From Mycolicibacterium grossiae (GTDB lineage Bacteria > Actinomycetota > Actinomycetes > Mycobacteriales > Mycobacteriaceae), in the NCBI RefSeq assembly GCF_008329645.1, contig NZ_CP043474.1:1364001-1428000 (forward strand): a stretch of 64,000 nucleotides of DNA. The letters are read 5' to 3'. The notes under the pieces were generated by a model. That model made no database searches, was not told the origin of the DNA, and was given only the letters and a program-made list of their open reading frames with translations. Positions 10,052-17,653 of this stretch are shown piece by piece. Each line of letters opens with the position of its first letter. Positions within the stretch are counted from its first letter, which is position 1. Both the position numbers and the translations under genes were made by a program.

Positions 10052-10849
10052 TCAGGCGCGTTCGTCGCGCCACTTCACCAGCGCCTCGACGCCGGTGAGG
10101 TCGTAGTCCGGTCCGTTGACGCCGATGGTCAGCAGCGTGACGCCCAGCCCGACGAGGGATTCGGCGCCGGCCAGCATCGCGTCGACGCTCTTCTCCGGCA
10201 CGCCCGACGACCGCTCGATGGCGCCCGGGTCGCGGCCGACGTCGCCGCAGTGCCGGTCGAGCACCTCGGCCTTGGCCGGGTAGGTCGTCGCGTCGGTGAA
10301 GCCGTGCCAGATGTGTGCGTACTCGGCGACCATCCGCAGCGTCTTCTTCTCGCCCTGGCCGCCGATGAGGATCGGGATCTCGCGCACCGGTTGCGGGCTC
10401 AGCTTGCCCAGCCGGGACACGATGCGCGGCATGGCGGCGGCGAGGTCGTCGAGTCGGCTTCCGGCGGTACCGAACTCGTAGCCGTACTCGTCGTAGTCCT
10501 TCTCCTTCCAGCCCGACCCGATGCCGAGGATCAGCCGACCGTCGGAGATGTTGTCGACGGTGCGGGCCATGTCGGCGAGCAACTCGGGGTTGCGGTAGGA
10601 GTTGCACGTCACCAGCGCGCCGATCTCGATGCGCGAGGTCTGCTCGGCCCACGCCGCGAGCATCGTCCAGCACTCGTAGTGCGGGCCGTCGGGATCGCCG
10701 TACAGCGGGAAGAAGTGATCCCAGTTGAACGCGACGTCGACGCCGATGTCCTCGCACCGGCGCACCGCGTCGCGGACCTGGCCGTACTGGGTCATGTGCT
10801 GGGGCTGGAGCTGGACGCCGATGCGGACGGGACGAGTCGGTGAGGTCAT
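10052..10849 (-). CDS. LLM-class F420-dependent oxidoreductase
   Basis: Predicted coenzyme F420-dependent oxidoreductase with the luciferase-like monooxygenase TIM-barrel fold, 265 residues, closely similar to Rv0044c. The conserved elements VAFNWDHFFPLYGD, RNPELLADMARTVD, LILGIGSGWKEKDYDEYG and PILIGGQGEKKTLR appear in family order. The reaction and substrate are unknown. The ATG at 10849 is preferred because GGGAG precedes it by a good distance; a GTG at 10858 would add three residues. Stem-loops flank the gene on both sides, which suggests a separate transcription unit. Confidence 0.9.
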   Translation of the reverse strand: MTSPTRPVRIGVQLQPQHMTQYGQVRDAVRRCEDIGVDVAFNWDHFFPLYGDPDGPHYECWTMLAAWAEQTSRIEIGALVTCNSYRNPELLADMARTVDNISDGRLILGIGSGWKEKDYDEYGYEFGTAGSRLDDLAAAMPRIVSRLGKLSPQPVREIPILIGGQGEKKTLRMVAEYAHIWHGFTDATTYPAKAEVLDRHCGDVGRDPGAIERSSGVPEKSVDAMLAGAESLVGLGVTLLTIGVNGPDYDLTGVEALVKWRDERA

Positions 10850-10874
10850 GGCTCCCACGTTATGCCTCCCGCCG

Positions 10875-10940
10875 CGCGCCGAGACTGCGGGGAGATCGAG
10901 AATTCACCTCGAAGACAGATCTCTCAGCAGTCTCGGCGCG
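10875..10940 (-). terminator. 14-bp inverted repeat downstream of phoX
   Basis: CGCGCCGAGACTGC (10875-10888) and its exact complement (10927-10940) enclose 38 bases. It lies 17 bases beyond the stop of the PhoX gene and ends before the start of the oxidoreductase gene. The perfect long arms suggest a terminator, and the CGCGCCGA edge resembles the stem-loops at 2998 and 14261. Confidence 0.55.
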
Positions 10941-10956
10941 ATGACCTAGCAAGCGC

Positions 10957-13044
10957 TCAGACGCCGATGTTCCCGCCGTCGCGCCACACCGCCACCACCG
11001 ACGGCCGCGCCGTGCCGTTGCCGCCCTCGGGCCAGCGCGACAGCGGGTCGTCGATGCTGTTGTCGTCGTTCTCGCCGGGGTGCTGCACGCACACGGTGAC
11101 CAGGTCGTCGGTGATCACCGGGCCGCAGGTCTCCGCGCCGATCGGCACGGTGAGGAACTGCTTCGTCAGCCCGCGGTTCGGACCCTCCAACGCGACGGCG
11201 AACAGGCCGTCGTTGGAGTCGAGCGCATTGCCGTCGGTGGAGATCCACAGGTTGCCGTGGCCGTCGAAGGCGAGGTTGTCCGGGCAGGAGATGGGGCTGA
11301 CCTTCGTCTTGTCGAACCCGCCGTAGTAGGTGTCGGCGGCCTCCGGGTCGCCGCAGACCAGCAGCAGGTCCCACGTGAACGTCGTGCCGCGGTGGTCGTC
11401 GGTGATCTCGAGGACTTGGCCGTTCTTGTTGTCCTTGCGCGGATTCGCCGCGTCCGGGCCGGCCTCGCCGGGCACGCCGCGCTCGTCGTTGTTGGTCAGA
11501 GCGACGTAGACCTTGCCGGTCTTGGGGTTGGCCTCGAAGTCCTCGGGCCGGTCCATCTTCGTGGCGCCGGCCTTGTCCGCCGCGAAGCGGGTGTACACCG
11601 CGACGTCCTGCGCGCTGATGCCCGGCACCAGCGACTCGGCCTGACCGTCGGGCCCGGAGCGCAGCAGCGGAATCCACGTGCCGGTGCCGGCGAACGAGCC
11701 CGTGCTGGGCAGCTCTCCGGAGCCGTCGATCTCGCCGGCGGGGATGTCGCTGGAGAGCTTCGCGACGTACAGCGTGCCCTCGTCGAGGATCGACATGTTG
11801 TTCGCCATCGCGGCTCTGTTCTCTCCCGCACGACCCGGGTCCTGCACCTTCCGGCTCGAGACGAACTTGTACATGTAGTCGAAGCGCTCGTCGTCGCCGG
11901 TGTAGGCGACGACGGTGCCGTCGTCGGCGACGTAGACGTTCGCCGACTCGTGCTTGAACCGGCCGAGCGCGGTGTGCTTCACCGGCGTCGACGCCGGATC
12001 CCACGGGTTGAGTTCGATGACGTAACCGAACCGGTTGACCTCGTTGGGCGTCTTCAGCAGGTCGAAGCGCGGATCGAAGTTCTCCCACTTGCGTTCCGTC
12101 GGTTGCACTTTCACGCCGTAGCGCTTCAACCGATCGGCCACCACCGGCGTGGGCGCCGGTGCGCCCTCGGGAGCGCCGAAGTAGGAGTTGAAGTTCTCCT
12201 CGCCGGACAGGATGGTGCCCCACGGGGTGACGCCGCCCGAGCAGTTGTTGACCGTGCCGAGCACCGTGCGCCCGGCCGGATCGGCGGCCGTCGTGACGGC
12301 GTCGCTGCCCGCCGCCGGGCCGATCAGGGTGAAGGGGGTGTCGGCGGTGATGCGGCGGTTGTAGCGGCCCATCACCGGACGCAGGCCGTTCGGGGTGCGC
12401 TCCACCTCGACCACCGACAGCCCGTGCGCGGCGATGCCGATCTCGAACTGCTCGCGGGTCGGGTTGGCGGCGTCGTATCCCGGGTGCATGAACTGCTCGG
12501 TGGTGTACTCGTGGTTGGTCACCAGCAGGAACCGGTTCGGCGTGCCCTCGATGGGCAGCAGCCCGGCGAAGTCGTTGTTGAAGCCGAACTGCTGGCGCTG
12601 CGCCGCCGCCGTCTGCTTGGTGACGTCGAACGCGGGTGCGCCCGGCAGCACCGGGTCGCCCCAGCTGATCACCACCGACTGCCGGTAACCCTCGGGGATC
12701 AGTACGGCGTCCTCGCTGTTGGGCGCGACGGCGGCGAAGTTCATCCCGGGCGGCATCGGAGGCGCAGCCGGGGTGCTGCTCGACGACGTCGCCGCCGAGT
12801 CCGAACCGTCCGTGGAGCAGGCGGCGAGCGCGGAGCCCGCACCGACGGCGAGCACCGCGACACCGGCGGCCTTGAGCGCCCGGCGGCGGCTCAGCTCGGC
12901 GACGATGTCGCCGAAGTACGCGTTGTCGCTGGTGTTCGGCACCGGGTGGAAGCAGGCGTCGGCGCACTTGTAGCGGCATGTCACCCGCTGGCGCTTCGAG
13001 CGACCGTCGTGGTTGACGAACAGGTTCAGCGGGACGAGCGCCAT
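10957..13044 (-). CDS. phoX: PhoX-family alkaline phosphatase
   Basis: Large (695-residue) exported phosphatase of the PhoX (DUF839) family, Ca/Fe-type alkaline phosphatases that release phosphate from organic esters. A Cys-containing segment (C23, C27, C31) precedes a Tat signal SRRRALKAAG (52-61), a hydrophobic stretch and a lipobox-like LAAC (C76), so it is probably a Tat-exported lipoprotein. Family segments such as NNCSGGVTPWGTILSGEENF and the closing SRWPEGGNGTARPSV are present. The long pre-Tat leader is, as far as I recall, normal for actinobacterial PhoX. AAAGGACCTC precedes the ATG as ribosome binding site. Two GTTCAC repeats at 13128-13145 suggest phosphate control. Confidence 0.92.
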   Translation of the reverse strand: MALVPLNLFVNHDGRSKRQRVTCRYKCADACFHPVPNTSDNAYFGDIVAELSRRRALKAAGVAVLAVGAGSALAACSTDGSDSAATSSSSTPAAPPMPPGMNFAAVAPNSEDAVLIPEGYRQSVVISWGDPVLPGAPAFDVTKQTAAAQRQQFGFNNDFAGLLPIEGTPNRFLLVTNHEYTTEQFMHPGYDAANPTREQFEIGIAAHGLSVVEVERTPNGLRPVMGRYNRRITADTPFTLIGPAAGSDAVTTAADPAGRTVLGTVNNCSGGVTPWGTILSGEENFNSYFGAPEGAPAPTPVVADRLKRYGVKVQPTERKWENFDPRFDLLKTPNEVNRFGYVIELNPWDPASTPVKHTALGRFKHESANVYVADDGTVVAYTGDDERFDYMYKFVSSRKVQDPGRAGENRAAMANNMSILDEGTLYVAKLSSDIPAGEIDGSGELPSTGSFAGTGTWIPLLRSGPDGQAESLVPGISAQDVAVYTRFAADKAGATKMDRPEDFEANPKTGKVYVALTNNDERGVPGEAGPDAANPRKDNKNGQVLEITDDHRGTTFTWDLLLVCGDPEAADTYYGGFDKTKVSPISCPDNLAFDGHGNLWISTDGNALDSNDGLFAVALEGPNRGLTKQFLTVPIGAETCGPVITDDLVTVCVQHPGENDDNSIDDPLSRWPEGGNGTARPSVVAVWRDGGNIGV

Positions 13045-13101
13045 CGAGTGAGGTCCTTTCGCGGGTCGGCGGCGGCCGGGGCTGTGGCCGCGCCGTGCGA
13101 A

Positions 13102-13145
13102 AACCTATCGACGGCTGTAGAGCAGCTGTGAACGAACGGGTGAAC
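13102..13145 (-). promoter_or_regulatory. candidate Pho box and promoter of phoX
   Basis: On the minus strand two GTTCAC units (13140-13145 and 13128-13133) lie 12 bases apart. Twenty bases after the second comes TAGGTT (13107-13102), which fits the mycobacterial -10 pattern TANNNT. The layout, with repeats replacing the -35 element upstream of a phosphatase, resembles PhoB/RegX3-type regulation in actinobacteria, where the usual repeat is GTTCACC every 11 bases. Confidence 0.5.
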
Positions 13146-13151
13146 GGGAGT

Positions 13152-13292
13152 TTAAGCGGGTTCGGGTTCGGGTTCGGTGGCGGGCGGCGGCGGATCGACG
13201 GGGATGAGCCGCTCCGGAGTCTCCTCCGGAGTGAGTCGTTCCGGCGTCTCGTCGGGCGTCAGCGGTTCGACGGGTTCTGCAGGTGCAGTCAT
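13152..13292 (-). CDS. small Pro/Glu-rich hypothetical protein
   Basis: Possible 46-residue protein, from the ATG at 13292 to TAA at 13152, beginning 35 bases after the stop of the upstream alpha/beta hydrolase gene on the same strand. It consists of near repeats of the unit TPxETPERL followed by a PPPPATEPEPEPA tail. It is highly acidic and proline-rich with no hydrophobic segment and is likely disordered. I do not recognise it. No strong ribosome binding site is visible. In its favour, the ETPERL repeat is too regular for random reading. Confidence 0.45.
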   Translation of the reverse strand: MTAPAEPVEPLTPDETPERLTPEETPERLIPVDPPPPATEPEPEPA

Positions 13293-13327
13293 GTTCGAAG
13301 GGCTACCCGCATCGGGCGCGGCCGAAG

Positions 13328-14242
13328 CTAGCCGCGCAGCACGCCGCGCAGGATCTCGACCAGCGCTGCCGGCTGATCGCCCTGCACCGAGTGGCCGGCG
13401 TCGGGCACCACGTGCGTGGTTCGGAAGCCGGGGGCGCCTTCGGCGAAGGCGGCGGCGTCCTCGTCGTTGACGAAGAACGAGTTGGCGCCACGCACCAGCG
13501 TCGTCGGCATCGTGATCGCGGGGACGTCGTCCCACAGATTCTTGAAGCCCTCGAGCGCGCCCTCCTTGCGGAAGGAGTCGTACCGCCACGTCCACGTGCC
13601 GTCGTCGAGCCGCTTGCTGTTGTGGAAGACGCCGCGTCGCAACGACTTACGGTCCCGGTGCGGGGATGCGGCCACCGTGACGTCGAGCATCGCCTCGAAG
13701 CTGGGGAACTCGCGGTTGCCGCTCACCAGCGCGACGGCGCCGAGTTGGGCCTTGGTCATCTGCTCGTGGCGTTCCGGGGCGGACGGGGTGACGTCGACGA
13801 GGACGAGTTCGGGAACCAGCGCCGGCTCGGTGGCGGCCAGCCGCAGCGCGGTCAGCCCGCCGAGGGACATGCCGACCACGAGCCGGGGTGCGGGTGCCCA
13901 GTCGCGCAGGATCGGCTGCAGCGTCTCGGCGTTGCGCCGGGGCCCGTAGTCGCCGTCCTCGCGCCACGCCGAGCGACCGTGGCCGGGTAGGTCGACGGCC
14001 AGCGCGGGGACACCGAGACCGAGGATCACGGTGTCCCAGGTGTGGGCGTTCTGCCCGCCGCCGTGCAGAAAGACCACCTGCGGCGCCTCGTCGCCCCATG
14101 CCAGCGCGCTGATCGGACCGGAGTCGACGCGCCGCACTGACGGCAGCGGCCCGCGCACGCCGATCTGGTCGGCGTTTTCGCTCAGCAGTCCGAACTCGTC
14201 GAGCGCGAGCAGGTCGTCGTCGGAGATCTCGGGGCTGACCAC
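13328..14242 (-). CDS. alpha/beta hydrolase (Rv0045c-like esterase)
   Basis: Alpha/beta-fold serine hydrolase of 304 residues, similar to the Rv0045c esterase of M. tuberculosis and in the same position next to ino1. HGGGQN (60-65) forms the oxyanion-hole region, GMSLGG (124-129) carries the nucleophile S126, and the C-terminal AGHSVQG supplies the catalytic histidine H284. There is no signal peptide. The GTG at 14242 is preferred over a TTG one codon earlier. A stem-loop separates it from ino1, so it probably has its own promoter. The physiological ester is unknown. Confidence 0.92.
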   Translation of the reverse strand: MVSPEISDDDLLALDEFGLLSENADQIGVRGPLPSVRRVDSGPISALAWGDEAPQVVFLHGGGQNAHTWDTVILGLGVPALAVDLPGHGRSAWREDGDYGPRRNAETLQPILRDWAPAPRLVVGMSLGGLTALRLAATEPALVPELVLVDVTPSAPERHEQMTKAQLGAVALVSGNREFPSFEAMLDVTVAASPHRDRKSLRRGVFHNSKRLDDGTWTWRYDSFRKEGALEGFKNLWDDVPAITMPTTLVRGANSFFVNDEDAAAFAEGAPGFRTTHVVPDAGHSVQGDQPAALVEILRGVLRG

Positions 14243-14260
14243 CAACCGACCCTACAACGC

Positions 14261-14310
14261 GATTTCGGCGCGTTCCCCGGGTCTCGACCACCGGGAAACG
14301 CGCCGAAATC
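14261..14310 (-). terminator. stem-loop downstream of ino1
   Basis: A perfect 14-bp inverted repeat (GATTTCGGCGCGTT at 14261-14274, complement at 14297-14310) with a 22-base loop that itself can extend the stem imperfectly. It begins 12 bases past the ino1 stop on the minus strand and is a likely terminator. The arms share ATTTCGGCGCG with the leuS/amidase hairpin at 2998. Confidence 0.65.
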
Positions 14311-14321
14311 ACACGAAGGGG

Positions 14322-15404
14322 TCAGCCCTCGATGAAGCGCTCCAGTTCGGCGCGCGCGACGTCGTCGGCGAGCTGCTTGGGCGGGCTCTTCATCAGGTAG
14401 GCCGACGCGGGGATGATCGGTCCGCCGATGCCGCGGTCCTTGGCGATCTTCGCGGCGCGCACGGCGTCGATGATGATGCCGGCGGAGTTCGGCGAATCCC
14501 AGACCTCGAGCTTGTACTCCAGGTTGAGCGGCACGTCACCGAAGGCGCGACCCTCGAGGCGCACGTAGGCCCACTTGCGGTCGTCGAGCCAGGCGACGTG
14601 GTCGGACGGACCGATGTGCACGTTCTTGTCCTCGACCTTGCCGGCCAGCGAGCCGGTCAGGTTGGACGTGACGGCCTGGGTCTTGGAGACCTTCTTCGAC
14701 TCCAGGCGCTCGCGCTCGAGCATGTTCTTGAAGTCCATGTTGCCGCCGACGTTGAGCTGGTAGGTGCGGTCCAGCGTCACGCCGCGGTCCTCGAACAGCT
14801 TCGCCATCACGCGGTGGGTGATGGTGGCGCCCACCTGGCTCTTGATGTCGTCGCCGACGATCGGCACGCCGGCGTCGGTGAACTTCTTCGCCCACTCCGG
14901 GTCGCTGGCGATGAAGACGGGCAGGGCGTTGACGAAGGCCACGCCGGCGTCGATGGCGCACTGGGCGTAGAACTTGTCGGCCTCGTCGGAACCCACCGGC
15001 AGGTAGGAGACGAGGACGTCGACCTCGGCGTCCTTGAGCGCCTGCACCACGTCGACCGCCTCGGCGTCGGACACCTCGATGGTCTCGGCGTAGTACTTGC
15101 CGATGCCATCCAGAGTGGGACCGCGTTGGACCATCACGTCGGTCGGCGGCACGTCGGCGATCTTGATGGTGTTGTTCTCCGACGCGAAGATCGCCTCGGA
15201 CAGGTCGAAGCCGACCTTCTTGGCGTCCACGTCGAACGCGGCGACGAACTTGACGTCGCGGACGTGGTACGGCCCGAACTTGACGTGCATCAGGCCGGGG
15301 ACGGTGCCGTTCTCATCGGCGTCCTGGTAGTACTGCACACCCTGGACGAGCGACGACGCGCAGTTGCCTACGCCGACGATCGCGACGCGGACCTCGTTCG
15401 ACAT
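14322..15404 (-). CDS. ino1: inositol-3-phosphate synthase
   Basis: Converts glucose 6-phosphate to 1L-myo-inositol 1-phosphate with NAD, the entry step to phosphatidylinositol, PIMs/lipoarabinomannan and mycothiol. The 360-residue length equals that of the short prokaryotic form. The NAD-binding [12 protein letters not shown] motif starts at residue 11. The conserved [27 protein letters not shown] and [17 protein letters not shown] segments follow. The ATG at 15404 is preceded by AGGAAAGGGA, a good ribosome binding site. It corresponds to Rv0046c and lies 31 bases downstream of the PadR gene, so the two may be co-transcribed and ino1 may be under PadR control. Confidence 0.97.
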   Translation of the reverse strand: MSNEVRVAIVGVGNCASSLVQGVQYYQDADENGTVPGLMHVKFGPYHVRDVKFVAAFDVDAKKVGFDLSEAIFASENNTIKIADVPPTDVMVQRGPTLDGIGKYYAETIEVSDAEAVDVVQALKDAEVDVLVSYLPVGSDEADKFYAQCAIDAGVAFVNALPVFIASDPEWAKKFTDAGVPIVGDDIKSQVGATITHRVMAKLFEDRGVTLDRTYQLNVGGNMDFKNMLERERLESKKVSKTQAVTSNLTGSLAGKVEDKNVHIGPSDHVAWLDDRKWAYVRLEGRAFGDVPLNLEYKLEVWDSPNSAGIIIDAVRAAKIAKDRGIGGPIIPASAYLMKSPPKQLADDVARAELERFIEG

Positions 15405-15435
15405 GGGATTTCCCTTTCCTACTGACATGCGTTCG

Positions 15436-15987
15436 TTACGGCTGTTGTGGTTGATCCTGGGGCCCCTGCGCCCCGCGTTCGGCTGCGATCAATTCGTTGA
15501 GCCACGTCACCTCGCGTTCGCTCGATTCCAGCCCGAGCTGGTGGAGCTGCTTGGTGTAGCGGTCGAAGGAACTACTCGCCCGCGCGATGGCTTCACGCAG
15601 ACCCTCCCGCCGTTCCTCGACCTGCCGCCGGCGGCCTTCGAGGATGCGCATGCGGGCTTCGGCCGGCGTCCGGTTGAAGAACGCCAGGTGCACCCCGAAT
15701 CCGTCGTCGGTGTAGTTCTGCGGGCCGGTGTCGGCGACCAGCTCGGAGAAGCGGCTCCTGCCGGCCTCGGTCAGCTGGTACACCCGGCGTGCCCGCCGGA
15801 CCTTGACGGATGCGGGTGCGACGTCCTCGGTGATCAGCCCGTCGGCCTGCATGCGGCGCAGGGCGGGATAGAGCGATCCGTAGGAGAACGCGCGGAAGGC
15901 GCCAAGCAGGCCGGTGAGACGTTTGCGCAGCTCGTAGCCGTGCATGGGGGACTCGAGCAGGAGTCCCAGGATGGCCAGCTCCAGCAC
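15436..15987 (-). CDS. PadR-family transcriptional regulator
   Basis: PadR-type winged-helix regulator of 183 residues corresponding to Rv0047c. The N-terminal DNA-binding domain (1-80) shows the hallmark [20 protein letters not shown] and [17 protein letters not shown]. The C-terminal half is a helical dimerisation and effector domain. The GTG start at 15987 directly follows the strong site GGAGGTGATC. A dyad-rich region upstream (16043-16064) is a likely auto-operator. Its place immediately upstream of ino1 suggests it tunes inositol synthesis, which is an inference from context. Confidence 0.93.
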   Translation of the reverse strand: MLELAILGLLLESPMHGYELRKRLTGLLGAFRAFSYGSLYPALRRMQADGLITEDVAPASVKVRRARRVYQLTEAGRSRFSELVADTGPQNYTDDGFGVHLAFFNRTPAEARMRILEGRRRQVEERREGLREAIARASSSFDRYTKQLHQLGLESSEREVTWLNELIAAERGAQGPQDQPQQP

Positions 15988-16042
15988 GCGATCACCTCCC
16001 CCGGTCTCGGGTAGCGCTTCCGCTACGACGACTCAACACCTC

Positions 16043-16064
16043 GGCCGATAGTATCGGGCCGATA
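16043..16064. promoter_or_regulatory. overlapping dyads upstream of the PadR gene
   Basis: GGCCGATA occurs twice as a direct repeat (16043-16050, 16057-16064). Two perfect palindromes overlap it: CGATAGTATCG (16046-16056) and TATCGGGCCGATA (16052-16064). The site lies 56-77 bases upstream of the PadR start codon. It is a good candidate operator for the PadR protein itself. Confidence 0.5.
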
Positions 16065-16189
16065 TATTGAGCGCTATAGCGGGGCCACGTCGAGTTCAGT
16101 CGCCGTTCACCGGCCGCTCGTGTCCAGTGCCGCGACCTGGACTCATGCGTGTCCGCCGAAGCGTCGCCGCCCGCTCTGGCGCCGGACCA

Positions 16190-17071
16190 CTACCTCGATG
16201 GGTAGTTGATGCCCTTCTCGGACCCATCGGCTCCGATCTGGATGTATCCGCTGCCCGCCAGTTCACTGGAGACGTAGATCGACAACGTCAGCTCGCCTGG
16301 AGTGATCGGGGTCTTGGCAGGGTCGATGATCAGATAGGTGTTGGTCACCTCAGCCGGCGCAATGCCAAGGGTCTCCGGTGCGCCGCGCAGTACCTCGACC
16401 ACCTTCCGCACGTCGATTGCCGCCAGATCCACCAACACGTCCTCGTCGTCCTTGGTCGACGACGAGGTGGAGTCACCCCACCCTCCGCGATAGGTGTAGT
16501 CGAGCACGCGTCGCGGCTCATCGGGGTCCGCACGGTCGAGCGCCGCATAGTCCGGGTAGACGGTCAGGCTGTAGCCCATCGTGTCGCCGAACCGCTGTCG
16601 CATCTGTTCGAACAAGCCGTTCAACCCCCCGAGCGAATGCAGTTGACGCGGTGGAGTGAGCACCTTGCCGGGGATGCCGTCACTCTTGGCACCGGGGTCG
16701 GAGGTGAAGCTCAGCGGCGAGGGGGTGTTGCCGTAGAGGCCCCAGCCGATCGCGATGCCGAGGACCACCAGCACGCCGGCCGTCGCCAGGCGCAGCCCCC
16801 AGCCGGGACCGGCGCCGGACGCCGCCGCCTTCAGCCGGGACGGCTTCTTCAGCTCGGGCAGCTGCACCGGCGCCTTGTCGGTCTGCAGGTCCGAGATCAG
16901 CGACTGCAGGTCGCCGAGCGTCTCCGCCCCGGTCGCCAGCGCGACGCGGGTCCGGTGCTCCTCCATCGAGAGCTGACCATCGGCCAGCGCACTGTCGAGG
17001 ATCTGGCACGTGTCGTTGCGGTCGGTGTCCTTCGCCCGCGTTCCTGCGCTCTGCCGCGTCGCCACGGTCAT
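16190..17071 (-). CDS. DUF1707 membrane protein (Rv0048c-like)
   Basis: Membrane protein of 293 residues. A cytoplasmic DUF1707 domain (about 17-63, DxxC..L..A.adGqLsmeEhrtR pattern) is followed by one transmembrane helix (91-113) and an extracytoplasmic C-terminal domain of about 175 residues. That domain has no motif I recognise. It corresponds in position to Rv0048c. The function is unknown; the single-helix layout would suit a sensor or scaffold. The ATG at 17071 starts the family-typical N-terminus. It diverges from the Rv0049-ponA1 operon 141 bases away, so it may share regulation with cell-wall synthesis. Confidence 0.85.
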   Translation of the reverse strand: MTVATRQSAGTRAKDTDRNDTCQILDSALADGQLSMEEHRTRVALATGAETLGDLQSLISDLQTDKAPVQLPELKKPSRLKAAASGAGPGWGLRLATAGVLVVLGIAIGWGLYGNTPSPLSFTSDPGAKSDGIPGKVLTPPRQLHSLGGLNGLFEQMRQRFGDTMGYSLTVYPDYAALDRADPDEPRRVLDYTYRGGWGDSTSSSTKDDEDVLVDLAAIDVRKVVEVLRGAPETLGIAPAEVTNTYLIIDPAKTPITPGELTLSIYVSSELAGSGYIQIGADGSEKGINYPSR

Positions 17072-17212
17072 GATCGTAGGAGTTCGGAGTCCCGGACGGC
17101 GCACATAGTCGCAGACCAGACGGCGATCGATCGCCGGCCCAGCTGCCGGTGCACGCCGGAATGTGACCCCGACGAGCTTCCGCGGTGTCGACCCCGACGT
17201 ACTCTGGTCCAC

Positions 17213-17653
17213 GTGCGATTGCAGCGACAGGTGGTGGACTACGCGCTCAAGCGGCGGTCCCTGCTGGCAGAGGTGTACTCGGGGCGCACCGGCGTCTCCG
17301 AGGTCTGCGACGCCAATCCGTACCTGTTGCGCGCCGCGAAGTTCCACGGCAAGCAGAGTTCGGTGACGTGCCCGATCTGCCGCAAGGAGCAGTTGACCCT
17401 GGTGTCCTGGGTGTTCGGTGACCACCTGGGCGCGGTGTCCGGGTCCGCCCGCACCGCCGAGGAACTGGTGATGCTGGCCGCGAAGTTCGACGAGTTCGCC
17501 GTCCACGTCGTCGAGGTCTGCCGGACGTGCAGCTGGAACCACCTGGTGAAGTCGTACGTGCTGGGCACGCCCCGCCCGCCGAAGACGGCACCCAAGGGCA
17601 GGGGAACCGGCACCCGAGCGGCGCGCTCTGGAGCGCGCACCGCCAGTGAATAG
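17213..17653 (+). CDS. conserved zinc-ribbon protein (Rv0049-like, DUF5318)
   Basis: Conserved actinobacterial protein of 146 residues, very close to Rv0049. Two CxxC pairs (C53/C56 in CPIC and C103/C106 in CRTC) suggest a zinc ribbon. A basic, low-complexity C-terminal tail follows. The role is not known. The GTG at 17213 gives the N-terminus VRLQRQVVDYALKRRSLL. Its end overlaps the ponA1 start by eight bases, so it is translated together with the penicillin-binding protein and may affect its regulation. Confidence 0.88.
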   Translation: MRLQRQVVDYALKRRSLLAEVYSGRTGVSEVCDANPYLLRAAKFHGKQSSVTCPICRKEQLTLVSWVFGDHLGAVSGSARTAEELVMLAAKFDEFAVHVVEVCRTCSWNHLVKSYVLGTPRPPKTAPKGRGTGTRAARSGARTASE

